A DNA stretch of 64,000 nucleotides, taken from positions 1 through 64,000 of the forward strand of contig NZ_JBQCHS010000025.1 in assembly GCF_051954455.1 (NCBI RefSeq), read 5' to 3'. Made by a program: the position numbers and the translations under genes. Below, piece after piece: positions 16,401 through 25,264 of this stretch (the stretch's first letter is position 1; each line of letters opens with the position of its first letter). The notes under the pieces were generated by a model. It saw nothing but the letters and a program-made list of their open reading frames with translations, was not told the DNA's origin and searched no databases. Source of the DNA: Pseudolysinimonas sp051954455 (GTDB lineage: Bacteria; Actinomycetota; Actinomycetes; Actinomycetales; Microbacteriaceae).

Positions 16401-16702
16401 CCTACCTGCTGCTGAACCTGCCCTTCCTCGGCGTGGTCCTGCTCGTCGCGGCGGCCGCGGGGCTGTCGCGCCGCGGACCACGCTGGCGGGCGGTCGGGCT
16501 CGCCGCGATCCCGCTCGTCCTCCTCACCGCCGTGTTCGACAACGTCATCGTCGGCACGGGCGTCGTCGCCTACGACCCCGACCGGATCAGCGGGCTCAGA
16601 CTCGGGGTCATGCCCGTCGAGGACTTCGCCTACGCGATCGCGGCCGTCGTGCTGCTGCCGTCGCTCTGGGTGCTGCTCGCGCCCCGGAAGCGCGCCGCGT
16701 GA
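16397..16702 (+). CDS. crtYf: Lycopene e-cyclase subunit CrtYf
   Basis: 101 residues, three hydrophobic spans. The conserved FDNVIVGTGVVAYDPDRISG and MPVEDFAYAI segments identify the second lycopene-cyclase-domain subunit. The GTG overlaps the crtYe stop and its own stop overlaps the crtEb GTG. It works as a heterodimer with CrtYe in the membrane. Confidence 0.88.
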   Translation: MTYLLLNLPFLGVVLLVAAAAGLSRRGPRWRAVGLAAIPLVLLTAVFDNVIVGTGVVAYDPDRISGLRLGVMPVEDFAYAIAAVVLLPSLWVLLAPRKRAA

Positions 16703-17568
16703 TCCGCGCGCTCCTGCTCACCAGCCGGCCGCTCAGCTGGGTGAACACGGCCTACCCGTTCGCGGCGGCGTTCCTGCTCGCCGCTCCCCGGCTCGATGCG
16801 CTCGCCGTCGCGACGGTCGTGATCGGCACCGCCTTCTTCCTCGTGCCGTACAACCTCGCGATGTACGGCATCAACGACGTCTTCGACTACGAGTCCGACC
16901 TCCGCAACCCGCGGAAGGGCGGGGTCGAGGGCGCCCTGCTGCGGCCCGCGCACCACCGCGCGACCCTCTGGACCGCGTCGCTCCTCCCTCTGCCGTTCGT
17001 CGTCTACCTCGTGATCGTCGGCAACGGGGTCAGCGACCTCGTCCTCGCGATCAGCCTGTTCGCGGTCGTCGCGTACTCGGTCGCGAGGCTGCGGTTCAAG
17101 GAGCGGCCGTTCCTCGACTCCCTCACGTCGTCGACCCACTTCGTGAGCCCGGCCGTCTTCGGCCTGGCGCTCGCCGGCGCGGTCCCGACCGCGTCGCTCA
17201 TCGCGCTGCTGCTCGCCTACTTCCTCTGGGGCTGCGCCTCGCACGCGTTCGGCGCCGTGCAGGACATCGGGGCCGACCGCGAGGCGGGCATCGGCTCGGT
17301 CGCGACCGTGATCGGCGCGCGCGCCACCGTGCGGCTCGCGCTCGGTCTCTACCTCGCGGCGGGCGTGCTCCTGCTGTTGACCCCGTGGCCCGGTTCGCTC
17401 GCCGCGATCCTCGCGCTGCCGTATGCGGCGAACGTCGCGCCGTGGTGGTCGGTGACCGACGCCGATGCGCCCGGCGCCAACCGCGGGTGGCGCAGGTTCC
17501 TGTGGATCAACTACGTCACGGGGTTCCTGGTGACGCTCCTGCTCATCTGGTGGGCGCTGACCCGCTGA
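16699..17568 (+). CDS. crtEb: Lycopene elongase (UbiA family prenyltransferase)
   Basis: 289 residues with eight or nine spans. The first catalytic motif is NDVFDYESD near residue 58 and the second is DIGADREAG near residue 190. It adds two C5 units to lycopene, giving the C50 flavuxanthin skeleton that CrtYe/Yf cyclise to decaprenoxanthin. The opening TSRPLSWVNTAYPFAA is typical of CrtEb. It is the last gene of the operon; the stop codon falls inside a short 8-bp tandem repeat. Confidence 0.92.
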   Translation: MIRALLLTSRPLSWVNTAYPFAAAFLLAAPRLDALAVATVVIGTAFFLVPYNLAMYGINDVFDYESDLRNPRKGGVEGALLRPAHHRATLWTASLLPLPFVVYLVIVGNGVSDLVLAISLFAVVAYSVARLRFKERPFLDSLTSSTHFVSPAVFGLALAGAVPTASLIALLLAYFLWGCASHAFGAVQDIGADREAGIGSVATVIGARATVRLALGLYLAAGVLLLLTPWPGSLAAILALPYAANVAPWWSVTDADAPGANRGWRRFLWINYVTGFLVTLLLIWWALTR

Positions 17569-17588
17569 CCCGCTGATCCGCTGACCCG
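17557..17588. repeat. 8-bp tandem repeat at the crtEb stop
   Basis: Four copies of CTGACCCG (third copy CTGATCCG) run from the last crtEb codons past its stop. Slippage here would extend or alter the C-terminus only. Confidence 0.7.
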
Positions 17589-17697
17589 CGCTCGGCGCTG
17601 CACCGCGCGATCTCGCCGAGATGCCGCATCGGACCGCTCCAGAGCGGCAGAAGCGGCCGGATCCGGCGACTCGACGCGCGAGCGGCGCGGGCGCGGG

Positions 17698-19071
17698 TCA
17701 GGTGAAAGGTGCGGCGGGCTCGGGGGCGGCGGCGTCGGCCGCCGCGGTGCGCTCGGGGGAGCGGACCGGGATGAGGATCGCGAGCCCGGCGAGGAGGACC
17801 ACCAGGATCCCCAGGATGCCCCAGTACTGCGCGCCGAAGATCGTGATGCAGAGCGAGAACAGCGCGGGCGCGAGGAAGGTCGCCGCGCGTCCGGTCGTCG
17901 CATAGAGACCGAACACCTCGCCCTCGCGGCCGGCCGGCGCGAGGCGGGAGAGGAAGGTGCGGCTCGCGGACTGCGCCGGCCCGACGAAGAGGCAGAGCGC
18001 GAGGCCTGCCGTCCAGAAGACGATCTGCCCGCCGTCGTGCAGGAAGAAGACGAACAGCCCGCTCACGAGCAGCCCGACGAGGGCCGCGACGATGACGGGC
18101 TTCGGACCCACCCTGTCGTCGAGCGTGCCGACGAGCACGGTCGAGAGGCCCGCGACCACGTTGGCGGCGACGGCGAAGATGATGACCTCGCCGGCCGAGA
18201 AGCCGAAGGTGCCCGCGGCGAGGACGCCGCCGAAGGTGAAGACGCCGGTGAGACCATCGCGGAAGATCGCGCTCGCGAGGAGGAACCACACGGTCCGCCG
18301 GCTCTCCCGCCAGAGCGTCGCGATGTCGCGACCGAGCACCGCGTAGGAGCGGAAGAAGCCGACCCGCGGGCGCGGGGGAGCGGCCGACGGGGCGCGGTAC
18401 TCCGGCACGGCGAGGAGGATCGGCAGGGCTGAGAGCAGGAACCAGAGCGCGGCGATGAGCATCGACACGCGGACCGACAGGCCGTCGGCGCTCGTCACGC
18501 CGAAGAGTCCCACGTCGGGGTGGATGAACCCGAAGTAGAGGATGAGCAGCAGCACGATGCCGCCGAAGTAGCCCATCGCCCAGCCGAAGCCGCTGACCCG
18601 GCCGACCGTCGTCGGCGTCGACACCTGCAGCAGCATCGCGTTGTAGTTGACGCCGGCGATCTCGTAGAACACGGTGCCGATCGCGAGGAGCGCGACGCCG
18701 AGCCAGAGGAGGGTCGGGCTCGGCGACACGAAGTAGAGGCCGGCGATGCAGACGATTACGACGGCGGTGTTGACGGCGAGCCAGAACTTGCGCCGCCCGC
18801 GCCCGTCCGAGCGCTGCCCGGTGATGGGAGCGATGAGGGCCACGAGCACGCCCGCGACGGCGAGGGCCGCGCCGAGCACGACCGACACCGTGTCGGTGTC
18901 GCCGAAGCCCTTGGTGCTCGTCAGGTACACCGTGAAGACGAACGTCGTCACCACCGCATTGAAGGACGCCGAGCCCCAGTCCCAGAACGCCCAGGCGACC
19001 ACCCGTCGGAACGGCACCCGGGTGCCCTGCTGCAGATCCAGGCCGCGGACGAGCGGCGCCGTCGTCGTCAT
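17698..19071 (-). CDS. MFS transporter, Atg22/UMF1 type
   Basis: 457 residues with about twelve spans. The opening RVVAWAFWDWGSASFNAVVT and the loop GQRSDGRGRRKFWLA match the bacterial Atg22-like (UMF1) major-facilitator group. Later parts show the internal repeat GTLDDRVGPKPVI and LSRLAPAGREGEVFGLYATTGRAA. Substrates of this group are mostly unknown; amino-acid efflux is suggested by the yeast homologue. It is a single-gene unit with a leaderless promoter, convergent with crtEb. Confidence 0.85.
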   Translation of the reverse strand: MTTTAPLVRGLDLQQGTRVPFRRVVAWAFWDWGSASFNAVVTTFVFTVYLTSTKGFGDTDTVSVVLGAALAVAGVLVALIAPITGQRSDGRGRRKFWLAVNTAVVIVCIAGLYFVSPSPTLLWLGVALLAIGTVFYEIAGVNYNAMLLQVSTPTTVGRVSGFGWAMGYFGGIVLLLILYFGFIHPDVGLFGVTSADGLSVRVSMLIAALWFLLSALPILLAVPEYRAPSAAPPRPRVGFFRSYAVLGRDIATLWRESRRTVWFLLASAIFRDGLTGVFTFGGVLAAGTFGFSAGEVIIFAVAANVVAGLSTVLVGTLDDRVGPKPVIVAALVGLLVSGLFVFFLHDGGQIVFWTAGLALCLFVGPAQSASRTFLSRLAPAGREGEVFGLYATTGRAATFLAPALFSLCITIFGAQYWGILGILVVLLAGLAILIPVRSPERTAAADAAAPEPAAPFT

Positions 19072-19083
19072 GCGCGAACGCTA
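19072..19083 (-). promoter_or_regulatory. Leaderless promoter of the MFS gene
   Basis: On the minus strand TAGCGT (19078-19083) is six bases before the ATG. Confidence 0.5.
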
Positions 19084-19148
19084 GCGGACCGTCGTGTCGC
19101 GGTGGCGACCGCCGCGGGAAGAAATCCGCGCCCCACCCGGTTGAAGAA

Positions 19149-19223
19149 CTTGAGTCACATCGGCTCAACCCGACTTGACACAGCGGCGCCCGGCCGCGCA
19201 GAATTGACACGATCCGGCTCAAC
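19149..19223 (+). promoter_or_regulatory. dnaK promoter with HspR (HAIR) sites
   Basis: A near-consensus HAIR element, CTTGAGT-N7-GCTCAAC, is at 19149-19169. A weaker copy, ATTGACA-N7-GCTCAAC, is at 19203-19223. Between them TTGACA (19175-19180) and CAGAAT (19199-19204) make a sigma70-like promoter with 18-base spacing. Repression by HspR, encoded four genes downstream, is expected from the family. Confidence 0.75.
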
Positions 19224-19273
19224 CTCGCCGGATCCCGCAGACCACATCGAAATAACTACAGGAGCACCACACC

Positions 19274-21130
19274 ATGGCACGAGCCGTCGGAATCGACCTC
19301 GGCACCACCAACTCGGTCGTCTCGGTCCTCGAGGGCGGCGAGCCGACCGTCATCGCCAACGCGGAGGGCTTCCGCACGACCCCGTCGGTCGTGGCCTTCA
19401 CCAAGGACGGGGAGGTGCTCGTCGGCGAGACCGCGAAGCGCCAGGCCGTCACCAACGTCGACCGCACGATCTCGTCCGTCAAGCGCCACATGGGCACCGA
19501 CTGGACCACCGAGGTCGACGGCAAGAAGTACACGCCGCAGGAGATCTCGGCCCGCATCCTCCAGAAGCTGAAGCGCGACGCCGAGCAGTACCTCGGCGAG
19601 GACGTGACCGACGCGGTCATCACCGTGCCGGCCTACTTCAACGACGCCGAGCGCCAGGCCACCAAGGAGGCCGGCGAGATCGCGGGCCTCAACGTCCTCC
19701 GCATCATCAACGAGCCGACCGCGGCCGCCCTCGCCTACGGGCTCGACAAGGGCAAGGAGGACGAGCTCATCCTCGTATTCGACCTCGGCGGCGGCACGTT
19801 CGACGTCTCCCTCCTCGAGGTGGGCAAGGACGACGACTTCAGCACCATCCAGGTGCGCGCGACCTCCGGCGACAACCGCCTCGGCGGTGACGACTGGGAC
19901 CAGCGGGTCGTCGAGTGGCTCATCAAGAAGTTCAAGGAGTCGACGGGCGTCGACGTCTCGAAGGACAAGATCGCGCTGCAGCGCCTCAAGGAGGCCGCGG
20001 AGCAGGCGAAGAAGGAGCTGTCGTCGAGCATGTCGGCGAGCATCCAGCTCCCGTACCTCTCGCTCACCGAGAACGGCCCGGCGAACCTCGACGAGACGCT
20101 CACCCGTGCCCAGTTCGAGCAGATGACCTCCGACCTCCTCGACCGCACCAAGAAGCCGTTCCAGGACGTCATCAAGGAGGCCGGCATCAAGGTCTCCGAT
20201 ATCGCCCACGTCGTGCTCGTCGGCGGGTCGACCCGCATGCCCGCGGTGAGCGACCTGGTCAAGAAGGAGACCGGCGGCAAGGACCCGAACAAGGGCGTGA
20301 ACCCGGACGAGGTCGTCGCCGTCGGCGCCGCGCTCCAGGCGGGCGTGCTGAAGGGCGAGCGCAAGGACGTCCTCCTCATCGACGTCACCCCGCTGTCCCT
20401 CGGCATCGAGACCAAGGGCGGGATCATGACCAAGCTCATCGAGCGCAACACGGCCATCCCGACCAAGCGCAGCGAGACCTTCACGACCGCCGACGACAAC
20501 CAGCCGTCGGTCGCGATCCAGGTGTTCCAGGGCGAGCGCGACTTCACGCGCGACAACAAGGCGCTCGGCACGTTCGAGCTGACCGGCATCGCCCCCGCCC
20601 CCCGCGGCGTGCCGCAGGTCGAGGTCACGTTCGACATCGACGCCAACGGCATCGTCGAGGTGTCGGCGAAGGACAAGGGAACCGGCAAGGAGCAGTCGAT
20701 CAAGATCACCGGCGGCTCGTCCCTCCCCAAGGAGGACATCGAGCGCATGGTGCGCGAGGCCGAGGAGCACGCGGCGGAGGACAAGGCCCGCCGCGAGAGC
20801 GCCGAGGTGCGCAACAGCGCCGAGCAGCTCGTGTACTCGATCGAGAAGCTCATCAAGGACAACGACGACAAGCTGCCCGAGGACGTCAAGACCGAGGTCC
20901 AGGGCGACGTCGACGAGCTGAAGACCGCGCTGCAGGGCGAGGACGATGCGGCCGTGAAGTCCGCGTTCGACAAGCTCAACCAGTCGCAGACGAAGCTCGG
21001 CGAGGCGATCTACGCGAGCGGCCAGGCCGAGCCCGCGGCGCCCGCGGGTGACGCGAACGCGTCGTCGTCGAACGACGACGAGGACGTGGTGGACGCGGAG
21101 ATCGTCGACGACGAGGAGCCCAAGAAGTAA
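19274..21130 (+). CDS. dnaK: Hsp70 chaperone DnaK
   Basis: 618 residues, full length. ATPase domain opens AVGIDLGTTNSVV, with phosphate loop DLGGGTFDVS and NEPTAAALAYG. The substrate domain shows DVTPLSLGIETKGG and VPQVEVTFDIDANGI. The acidic tail ends EEPKK. Shine-Dalgarno AGGAG lies about 11 bases before the ATG. It heads the dnaK-grpE-dnaJ-hspR stress operon. The Gram-positive type lacks the extra 24-residue ATPase loop found in E. coli. Confidence 0.98.
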   Translation: MARAVGIDLGTTNSVVSVLEGGEPTVIANAEGFRTTPSVVAFTKDGEVLVGETAKRQAVTNVDRTISSVKRHMGTDWTTEVDGKKYTPQEISARILQKLKRDAEQYLGEDVTDAVITVPAYFNDAERQATKEAGEIAGLNVLRIINEPTAAALAYGLDKGKEDELILVFDLGGGTFDVSLLEVGKDDDFSTIQVRATSGDNRLGGDDWDQRVVEWLIKKFKESTGVDVSKDKIALQRLKEAAEQAKKELSSSMSASIQLPYLSLTENGPANLDETLTRAQFEQMTSDLLDRTKKPFQDVIKEAGIKVSDIAHVVLVGGSTRMPAVSDLVKKETGGKDPNKGVNPDEVVAVGAALQAGVLKGERKDVLLIDVTPLSLGIETKGGIMTKLIERNTAIPTKRSETFTTADDNQPSVAIQVFQGERDFTRDNKALGTFELTGIAPAPRGVPQVEVTFDIDANGIVEVSAKDKGTGKEQSIKITGGSSLPKEDIERMVREAEEHAAEDKARRESAEVRNSAEQLVYSIEKLIKDNDDKLPEDVKTEVQGDVDELKTALQGEDDAAVKSAFDKLNQSQTKLGEAIYASGQAEPAAPAGDANASSSNDDEDVVDAEIVDDEEPKK

Positions 21131-21132
21131 CC

Positions 21133-21771
21133 ATGGCGAAGGACAGGGACGACAACGAGGAGGAGTCGAAGATCCGCGACAAGCGGAAGATCGACCCCGA
21201 GACCGGAGAGGCTCGGTCCGAGGACGTCCGGGAGCCGCAGGCCGAGGACGGGGCCCCCGCCGACGTGGAGTCGGCGGAGGACCTCGTCCAGGCGGAGGAC
21301 GCGGACGTCGAGTTGAGCGACGACGACATGGCGCTGCTCGCGGAGGCGGAGCGCGACCTGGTGGCCGAGTACCGCGAGCGGGCGGCGCGGGCGGAGGCGG
21401 AGCTCAAGAACTTCCGCACCCGCGTCGAGCGCGACCGGCAGGCGAACCGCGAGGCGGTCATCGCCGAGGTCATCCGCTCGCTGCTGCCGGCGATCGACGA
21501 CCTCGACCGCGCGGAGGCGCACGGCGACCTGACCGAGGGCAGCCCCCTCGCGATCGTCGCCTCGAAGCTCCGCGGCGGCTTCGAGAAGTACGGCCTGACG
21601 CGCGTCGGTGAGAAGGGCGAGCCCTTCGACCCGAAGTTCCACGAGGCGCTCGTGCAGCTGCCGACCCCCGACGTCACGGTGCAGACCATCGCCGACGTCA
21701 TCGAGGTGGGCTACGCCCTCGGCGAGCGGTTGATCCGCCCCGCCAAGGTCGCGGTCAGCGTCCCCGCGTAA
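21133..21771 (+). CDS. grpE: Nucleotide exchange factor GrpE
   Basis: 212 residues. A long acidic, charged N-terminal region (1-90) precedes the coiled-coil dimer helix and the C-terminal beta-domain (EGSPLAIVASKLRGGFEKYG, then GEPFDPKFHEALVQ). It drives ADP release from DnaK. It begins two bases after the dnaK stop. The extended acidic N-terminus is common in actinobacteria. Confidence 0.95.
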   Translation: MAKDRDDNEEESKIRDKRKIDPETGEARSEDVREPQAEDGAPADVESAEDLVQAEDADVELSDDDMALLAEAERDLVAEYRERAARAEAELKNFRTRVERDRQANREAVIAEVIRSLLPAIDDLDRAEAHGDLTEGSPLAIVASKLRGGFEKYGLTRVGEKGEPFDPKFHEALVQLPTPDVTVQTIADVIEVGYALGERLIRPAKVAVSVPA

Positions 21772-21788
21772 CCACCGAAGGAGATTAC

Positions 21789-22769
21789 GTGGCCAGTCAG
21801 GACTGGTTCGACAAGGACTTCTACGCCGTCCTCGGCGTCACGAAGAACGTGTCGGACGCGGAGCTGAAGAAGACGTATCGCAAGCTCGCGCGCCAGTTCC
21901 ACCCGGACTCGAACCCGGGCGACGCGGCGGCGGAGGCGCGTTTCAAGGAGATTAGCGAGGCGTACTCGGTGCTCTCCGACAAGGAGCAGCGCGCCGAGTA
22001 CGACCAGGTGCGCGCCATGGGATCGGGTGCCCGCTTCACCGCGGGCGGCGCAGGCCAGGGCGGCTTCGAGGACGTCTTCGGCGGCATGTTCGGCGGGGGC
22101 GGCGGCCGACGCACGAGCTACACGCAGTCGGACTTCGACGACCTGCTCGGCGGGGTCTTCGGCAGCGGCCAGTTCGGGCGCTCGACCGGCGGCTTCCGCG
22201 GGTACGGCGGTCCGCAGCGCGGGGCGGACGCGACGGCCGACACGACGCTCGACTTCGGCACCGCCATCCGCGGCGACACCGTGAAGCTCACCATGCAGTC
22301 GGGGCGCGAGACGACGGTCAAGATCCCGGCCGGCGTCGCCGACGGGCAGAAGATCAAACTCAAGGGCAAGGGACTCCCGAGCCCGGACGGCGGGGAGCCC
22401 GGCGACCTCGTGCTCACGGTCAAGGTGCGCAAGCACCCGGTCTTCGAGCGCGACGGGCTGAACCTGCGCATCGACGTCCCGGTGACGTTCGCGGAGGCCG
22501 CGCTCGGCGCGACGATCGAGGTGCCCACCTTCGACGGGGGTCCCGTGAAGCTGCGGATCGCGCCCGGCACGCCGAGCGGCCGCGTGCTGCGGGTCAAGGG
22601 CAAGGGCGTCACGACCGCGAAGGGCACGGGCGACCTGCTCGCGACCGTCGAGGTCGCGGTCCCGAGCCACCTGTCCGCCGGCGCGCGGGAGAAGCTCGAG
22701 GAGTTCGTCGCCGCGTTGCCCGCCGAGAACCCGCGGGAGGACCTGCTCGCCAAGGCGCGGAACTCCTGA
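21789..22769 (+). CDS. dnaJ: DnaJ-type co-chaperone lacking the zinc finger
   Basis: 326 residues. J domain at 10-75 with the HPD motif (ARQFHPDSNPG), then a Gly/Phe-rich linker (about 80-150) and two C-terminal substrate-binding domains. The four CxxCxGxG zinc-binding repeats of classic DnaJ are absent, so it is a type II (CbpA/DnaJ1-like) J protein. Shine-Dalgarno AAGGAG is five bases before the GTG. Operon position between grpE and hspR is the conserved actinobacterial arrangement, where this copy is usually named dnaJ or dnaJ1. Confidence 0.92.
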   Translation: MASQDWFDKDFYAVLGVTKNVSDAELKKTYRKLARQFHPDSNPGDAAAEARFKEISEAYSVLSDKEQRAEYDQVRAMGSGARFTAGGAGQGGFEDVFGGMFGGGGGRRTSYTQSDFDDLLGGVFGSGQFGRSTGGFRGYGGPQRGADATADTTLDFGTAIRGDTVKLTMQSGRETTVKIPAGVADGQKIKLKGKGLPSPDGGEPGDLVLTVKVRKHPVFERDGLNLRIDVPVTFAEAALGATIEVPTFDGGPVKLRIAPGTPSGRVLRVKGKGVTTAKGTGDLLATVEVAVPSHLSAGAREKLEEFVAALPAENPREDLLAKARNS

Positions 22770-23200
22770 TGGCCGGCTTCGATCAGCGGGGGATCGATGA
22801 GAACTCGCCGGTCTTCGCGATCGCGATGGCGGCGGAGCTCAGCGGGATGCATCCGCAGACCCTGCGGCAGTACGACCGGCTCGGCCTGGTCTCGCCCCGG
22901 CGGACGGCCGGGCAGTCCCGCCGCTACTCGATGCGCGATGTCGTGCAGCTGCGGGAGATCGCGCGGCTGAGCGCCGAGGGCCTGAACCTCGAGGGGATCC
23001 GGCGCATCCTCGACCTCGAGAACCAGGTGTCCGCCCTGCAGGCGCGGGTGCGCGAGCTGGAGTCGGCGCTCGCCGACGAGCTGCTCAACCGGCCCGGCCG
23101 CCGTGTCTTCGCGGCCCGCGAGGGCGGCGACATCGTGCCGCTCCGCGCGGGCGAGCGCGTGCGCAAGCAGAACGAGGTCGTCGTCTGGCGCCCGTTCTGA
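22769..23200 (+). CDS. hspR: Heat-shock repressor HspR (MerR family)
   Basis: 143 residues. The MerR winged helix reads AMAAELSGMHPQTLRQYDRL followed by GLVSPRRT and RRYSMRDVVQL. A coiled-coil (LENQVSALQARVRELESALA) makes the dimer. It binds HAIR inverted repeats, present before dnaK and clpB in this window, with DnaK as co-repressor in characterised species. The ATG overlaps the dnaJ stop by one base. Confidence 0.94.
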   Translation: MAGFDQRGIDENSPVFAIAMAAELSGMHPQTLRQYDRLGLVSPRRTAGQSRRYSMRDVVQLREIARLSAEGLNLEGIRRILDLENQVSALQARVRELESALADELLNRPGRRVFAAREGGDIVPLRAGERVRKQNEVVVWRPF

Positions 23201-23204
23201 CGCG

Positions 23205-23236
23205 GGTCGAGCAGCCGCGAGGCGGCGTATCCGGCC
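23205..23236. repeat. BIME-like dispersed repeat, single arm
   Basis: The segment begins GGTCGAGCAG and contains GCGGCGTATC, closely matching the arm at 36291-36323. It lies in the convergent gap between hspR and the GMC gene. Confidence 0.5.
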
Positions 23237-23250
23237 CGCTCAGGCGGGCC
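23233..23250. terminator. Hairpin between hspR and the GMC oxidoreductase gene
   Basis: GGCCCGC and GCGGGCC arms with a four-base loop. It overlaps the stop codon of the converging GMC gene and may end both transcripts. Confidence 0.5.
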
Positions 23251-25264
23251 AGTCGGCGAGGATGCGGTCGGCGACCCGGAGGCAGTTGGCGACGATCGTC
23301 AGCGTCGGGTTCACCGATCCGTTCGACGGGTGCAGCGAGGAGTCGGCGACGTAGACCCGGCGAGTGCCGTGCAGCCGGCCGTCCGCCCCGGTCGCCGAGC
23401 GCGCCGGGTCGTCACCCATCCGCGCGGTCCCGCACGAGTGCTCGCCGGCCGCCGACGCGGTGGCCCGCTGGATGCGACGCGCGACGTCGCGCGCGCCCGC
23501 GGCCTCCAGCCACCGCGCGGCCTCGCGCGCCATCCCGTCCTCGATCTCGCGCGACGCCGGGTGGGTGTCCTTGCGCAGCCGCGCCCCGGGGTTGCCCCAC
23601 CGGTCGCGCACGTCGGCGAGCGTCACGCGCGAGCTCGGCAGCATGACCTCCTGGCCCATCCCGAAGACGCCGAACACGTGCCGGCGTCCCTCGCGCATCC
23701 ACTGCTTATGGTCCGCCCCCCAGCCCGGGACGCCGTCTACCGGCGGGTCGGAGGCCATCGTGAGCGGCAGGATCGTCATGAGGTCGACGAGCACGCCGCC
23801 GCCCCACGGGATCGTGTCGGCGTGGACGTTGTCGAGGGTCGCGATCGAGTGCCCTGGCCCGACCCACGTCTTCGCGGGCGGGTCGACGAGGCCGAGCGCC
23901 GTGACGAAGCGGTGGTCGTGCAGATGCCGCCCCAGCTCGTCGTTGCCGAGGCCCGAGGCCAACAGAAGGCGCGGCGTCTCCACCGCGCCGGCGGAGACCA
24001 CGACGATGTCCGCCTCGACCACGACCTCGCGCGCATGCGCGGTGGTCGCGTCGACCATGACCCGCACGCTCGCGGTGGCCTCGCCGTCCGCGACCCGGAC
24101 GACTTCCGCGTCGAGGAGGTACTCGCAGCGCCCCGTCGCGAGCGCGAGCGGGATGAAGGTGTTGTGCGCGCCGTTCTTGGCGTCGACCGGGCAGGCGTGC
24201 CCCACGCACTGCGGGCACCGCACGCAGGCGGCGCGCCCGTCGCGCGGCACGCTGTTGAGGGCGAGCGGGATCGGGCCCCACTGCCAGCCGAGCCCGTCGG
24301 CCGCCGCGCCCAGCACCTCGCGCGACCGCTCGGTGCCCATGGCCGGCATGGGGTAGTCGCGCGAGCGCCGGGTTCGCGTCGTGAGGCCGCCCTGCTCGCC
24401 CGCGACGCCGAGCTCGTGCTCCGCCTGGGAGTAGTACGGCTCCATCTCGTCGTAGTCGACGGGCCAGTCGACGAGGCTCGCGCCCTCGGGATTGCCGTAC
24501 TCGGACTCCATGCGGAAGTCCTCGGGCAGGAACCGCCAGGCCATGCCCTGCCAGATCCGCGTGCCGCCGCCCGGCAGCATCGCGTTGAGACCGTAGAGCG
24601 CCGCGTCGCCGTCCCCGTCGACCAGCGTCTCGCGGTCGTCGGCGGGGTCGACGTGGATCCGCGGATGGCCGGCGCCCGGACCGGCCGAGGGACGGTACAC
24701 GGCGTTGCGCTTGTCGTGCAGGTGGTCGCCGCGGAGCGACGAGTTCGGGCGCCAGGCCGCGCGCTCCAGCACGAGCACGTGCTTTCCCGCGCCGGTCAGC
24801 TGCCGCGCGACTGCCCCCCCGCCCGGGCCCGACCCGACGATCACCGCGTCGTAGCGGCGCCGCACCCGCGAGGAGTCGATGGTGCGCGGGGCGGGCGGGT
24901 CGACGGGCGTCACGCCCTCGGGCACGTCGCGGAATCCGATCATCCGCAGGCCCTCGGGGTCGCGTCCGCCCGCCGACGCGTAGTACCCCTCCCAGCACAC
25001 CCGTCGCAGTGCCGCGAACTCTCGCGTCGCCTCCGGGTCGTCCGCGAGGAGCGCGAGCGCCGCGTCCTGCCCCGCGGGGTCGAGGTCGAGGAAGCCGTCG
25101 CCGAGCCTCCCCACGAGCGACACCAGCAGCGGCTGCGCCCATGCGAGGTCCGGCCCCGCCTGCGCGAGGTACGAGCCGACGCCGCCGTCCCACCCGCCGC
25201 GCCAGCCGTCGGCCGGGATGACCCGGTCGACGGCTGCGCGCAGGATGGAGTCGGCCGACGTCAC
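23240..25264 (-). CDS. GMC oxidoreductase with fused gluconate-2-dehydrogenase subunit-3-like domain
   Basis: 674 residues, longer than most GMC enzymes. Residues about 5-125 resemble the small subunit of membrane gluconate dehydrogenase (Gluconate_2-dh3). The FAD motif VGSGPGGG is at 143-150, and the cysteine-rich segment CVRCPQCVGHACPVD lies mid-protein. The catalytic region shows GEHSCGTARMG and ends SVNPTLTIVANC with the active-site Asn. It probably oxidises a sugar or polyol, passing electrons to an unknown acceptor. The GTG start overlaps the permease stop by 4 bases, so it is part of the ABC operon and likely acts on the imported substrate. Confidence 0.85.
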   Translation of the reverse strand: MTSADSILRAAVDRVIPADGWRGGWDGGVGSYLAQAGPDLAWAQPLLVSLVGRLGDGFLDLDPAGQDAALALLADDPEATREFAALRRVCWEGYYASAGGRDPEGLRMIGFRDVPEGVTPVDPPAPRTIDSSRVRRRYDAVIVGSGPGGGAVARQLTGAGKHVLVLERAAWRPNSSLRGDHLHDKRNAVYRPSAGPGAGHPRIHVDPADDRETLVDGDGDAALYGLNAMLPGGGTRIWQGMAWRFLPEDFRMESEYGNPEGASLVDWPVDYDEMEPYYSQAEHELGVAGEQGGLTTRTRRSRDYPMPAMGTERSREVLGAAADGLGWQWGPIPLALNSVPRDGRAACVRCPQCVGHACPVDAKNGAHNTFIPLALATGRCEYLLDAEVVRVADGEATASVRVMVDATTAHAREVVVEADIVVVSAGAVETPRLLLASGLGNDELGRHLHDHRFVTALGLVDPPAKTWVGPGHSIATLDNVHADTIPWGGGVLVDLMTILPLTMASDPPVDGVPGWGADHKQWMREGRRHVFGVFGMGQEVMLPSSRVTLADVRDRWGNPGARLRKDTHPASREIEDGMAREAARWLEAAGARDVARRIQRATASAAGEHSCGTARMGDDPARSATGADGRLHGTRRVYVADSSLHPSNGSVNPTLTIVANCLRVADRILADWPA

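Noticed and set aside
17610..17622. ATCTCG-C-CGAGAT as a terminator after crtEb
   Set aside because: The one-base centre leaves no loop for a stable hairpin; it could only be a DNA palindrome.
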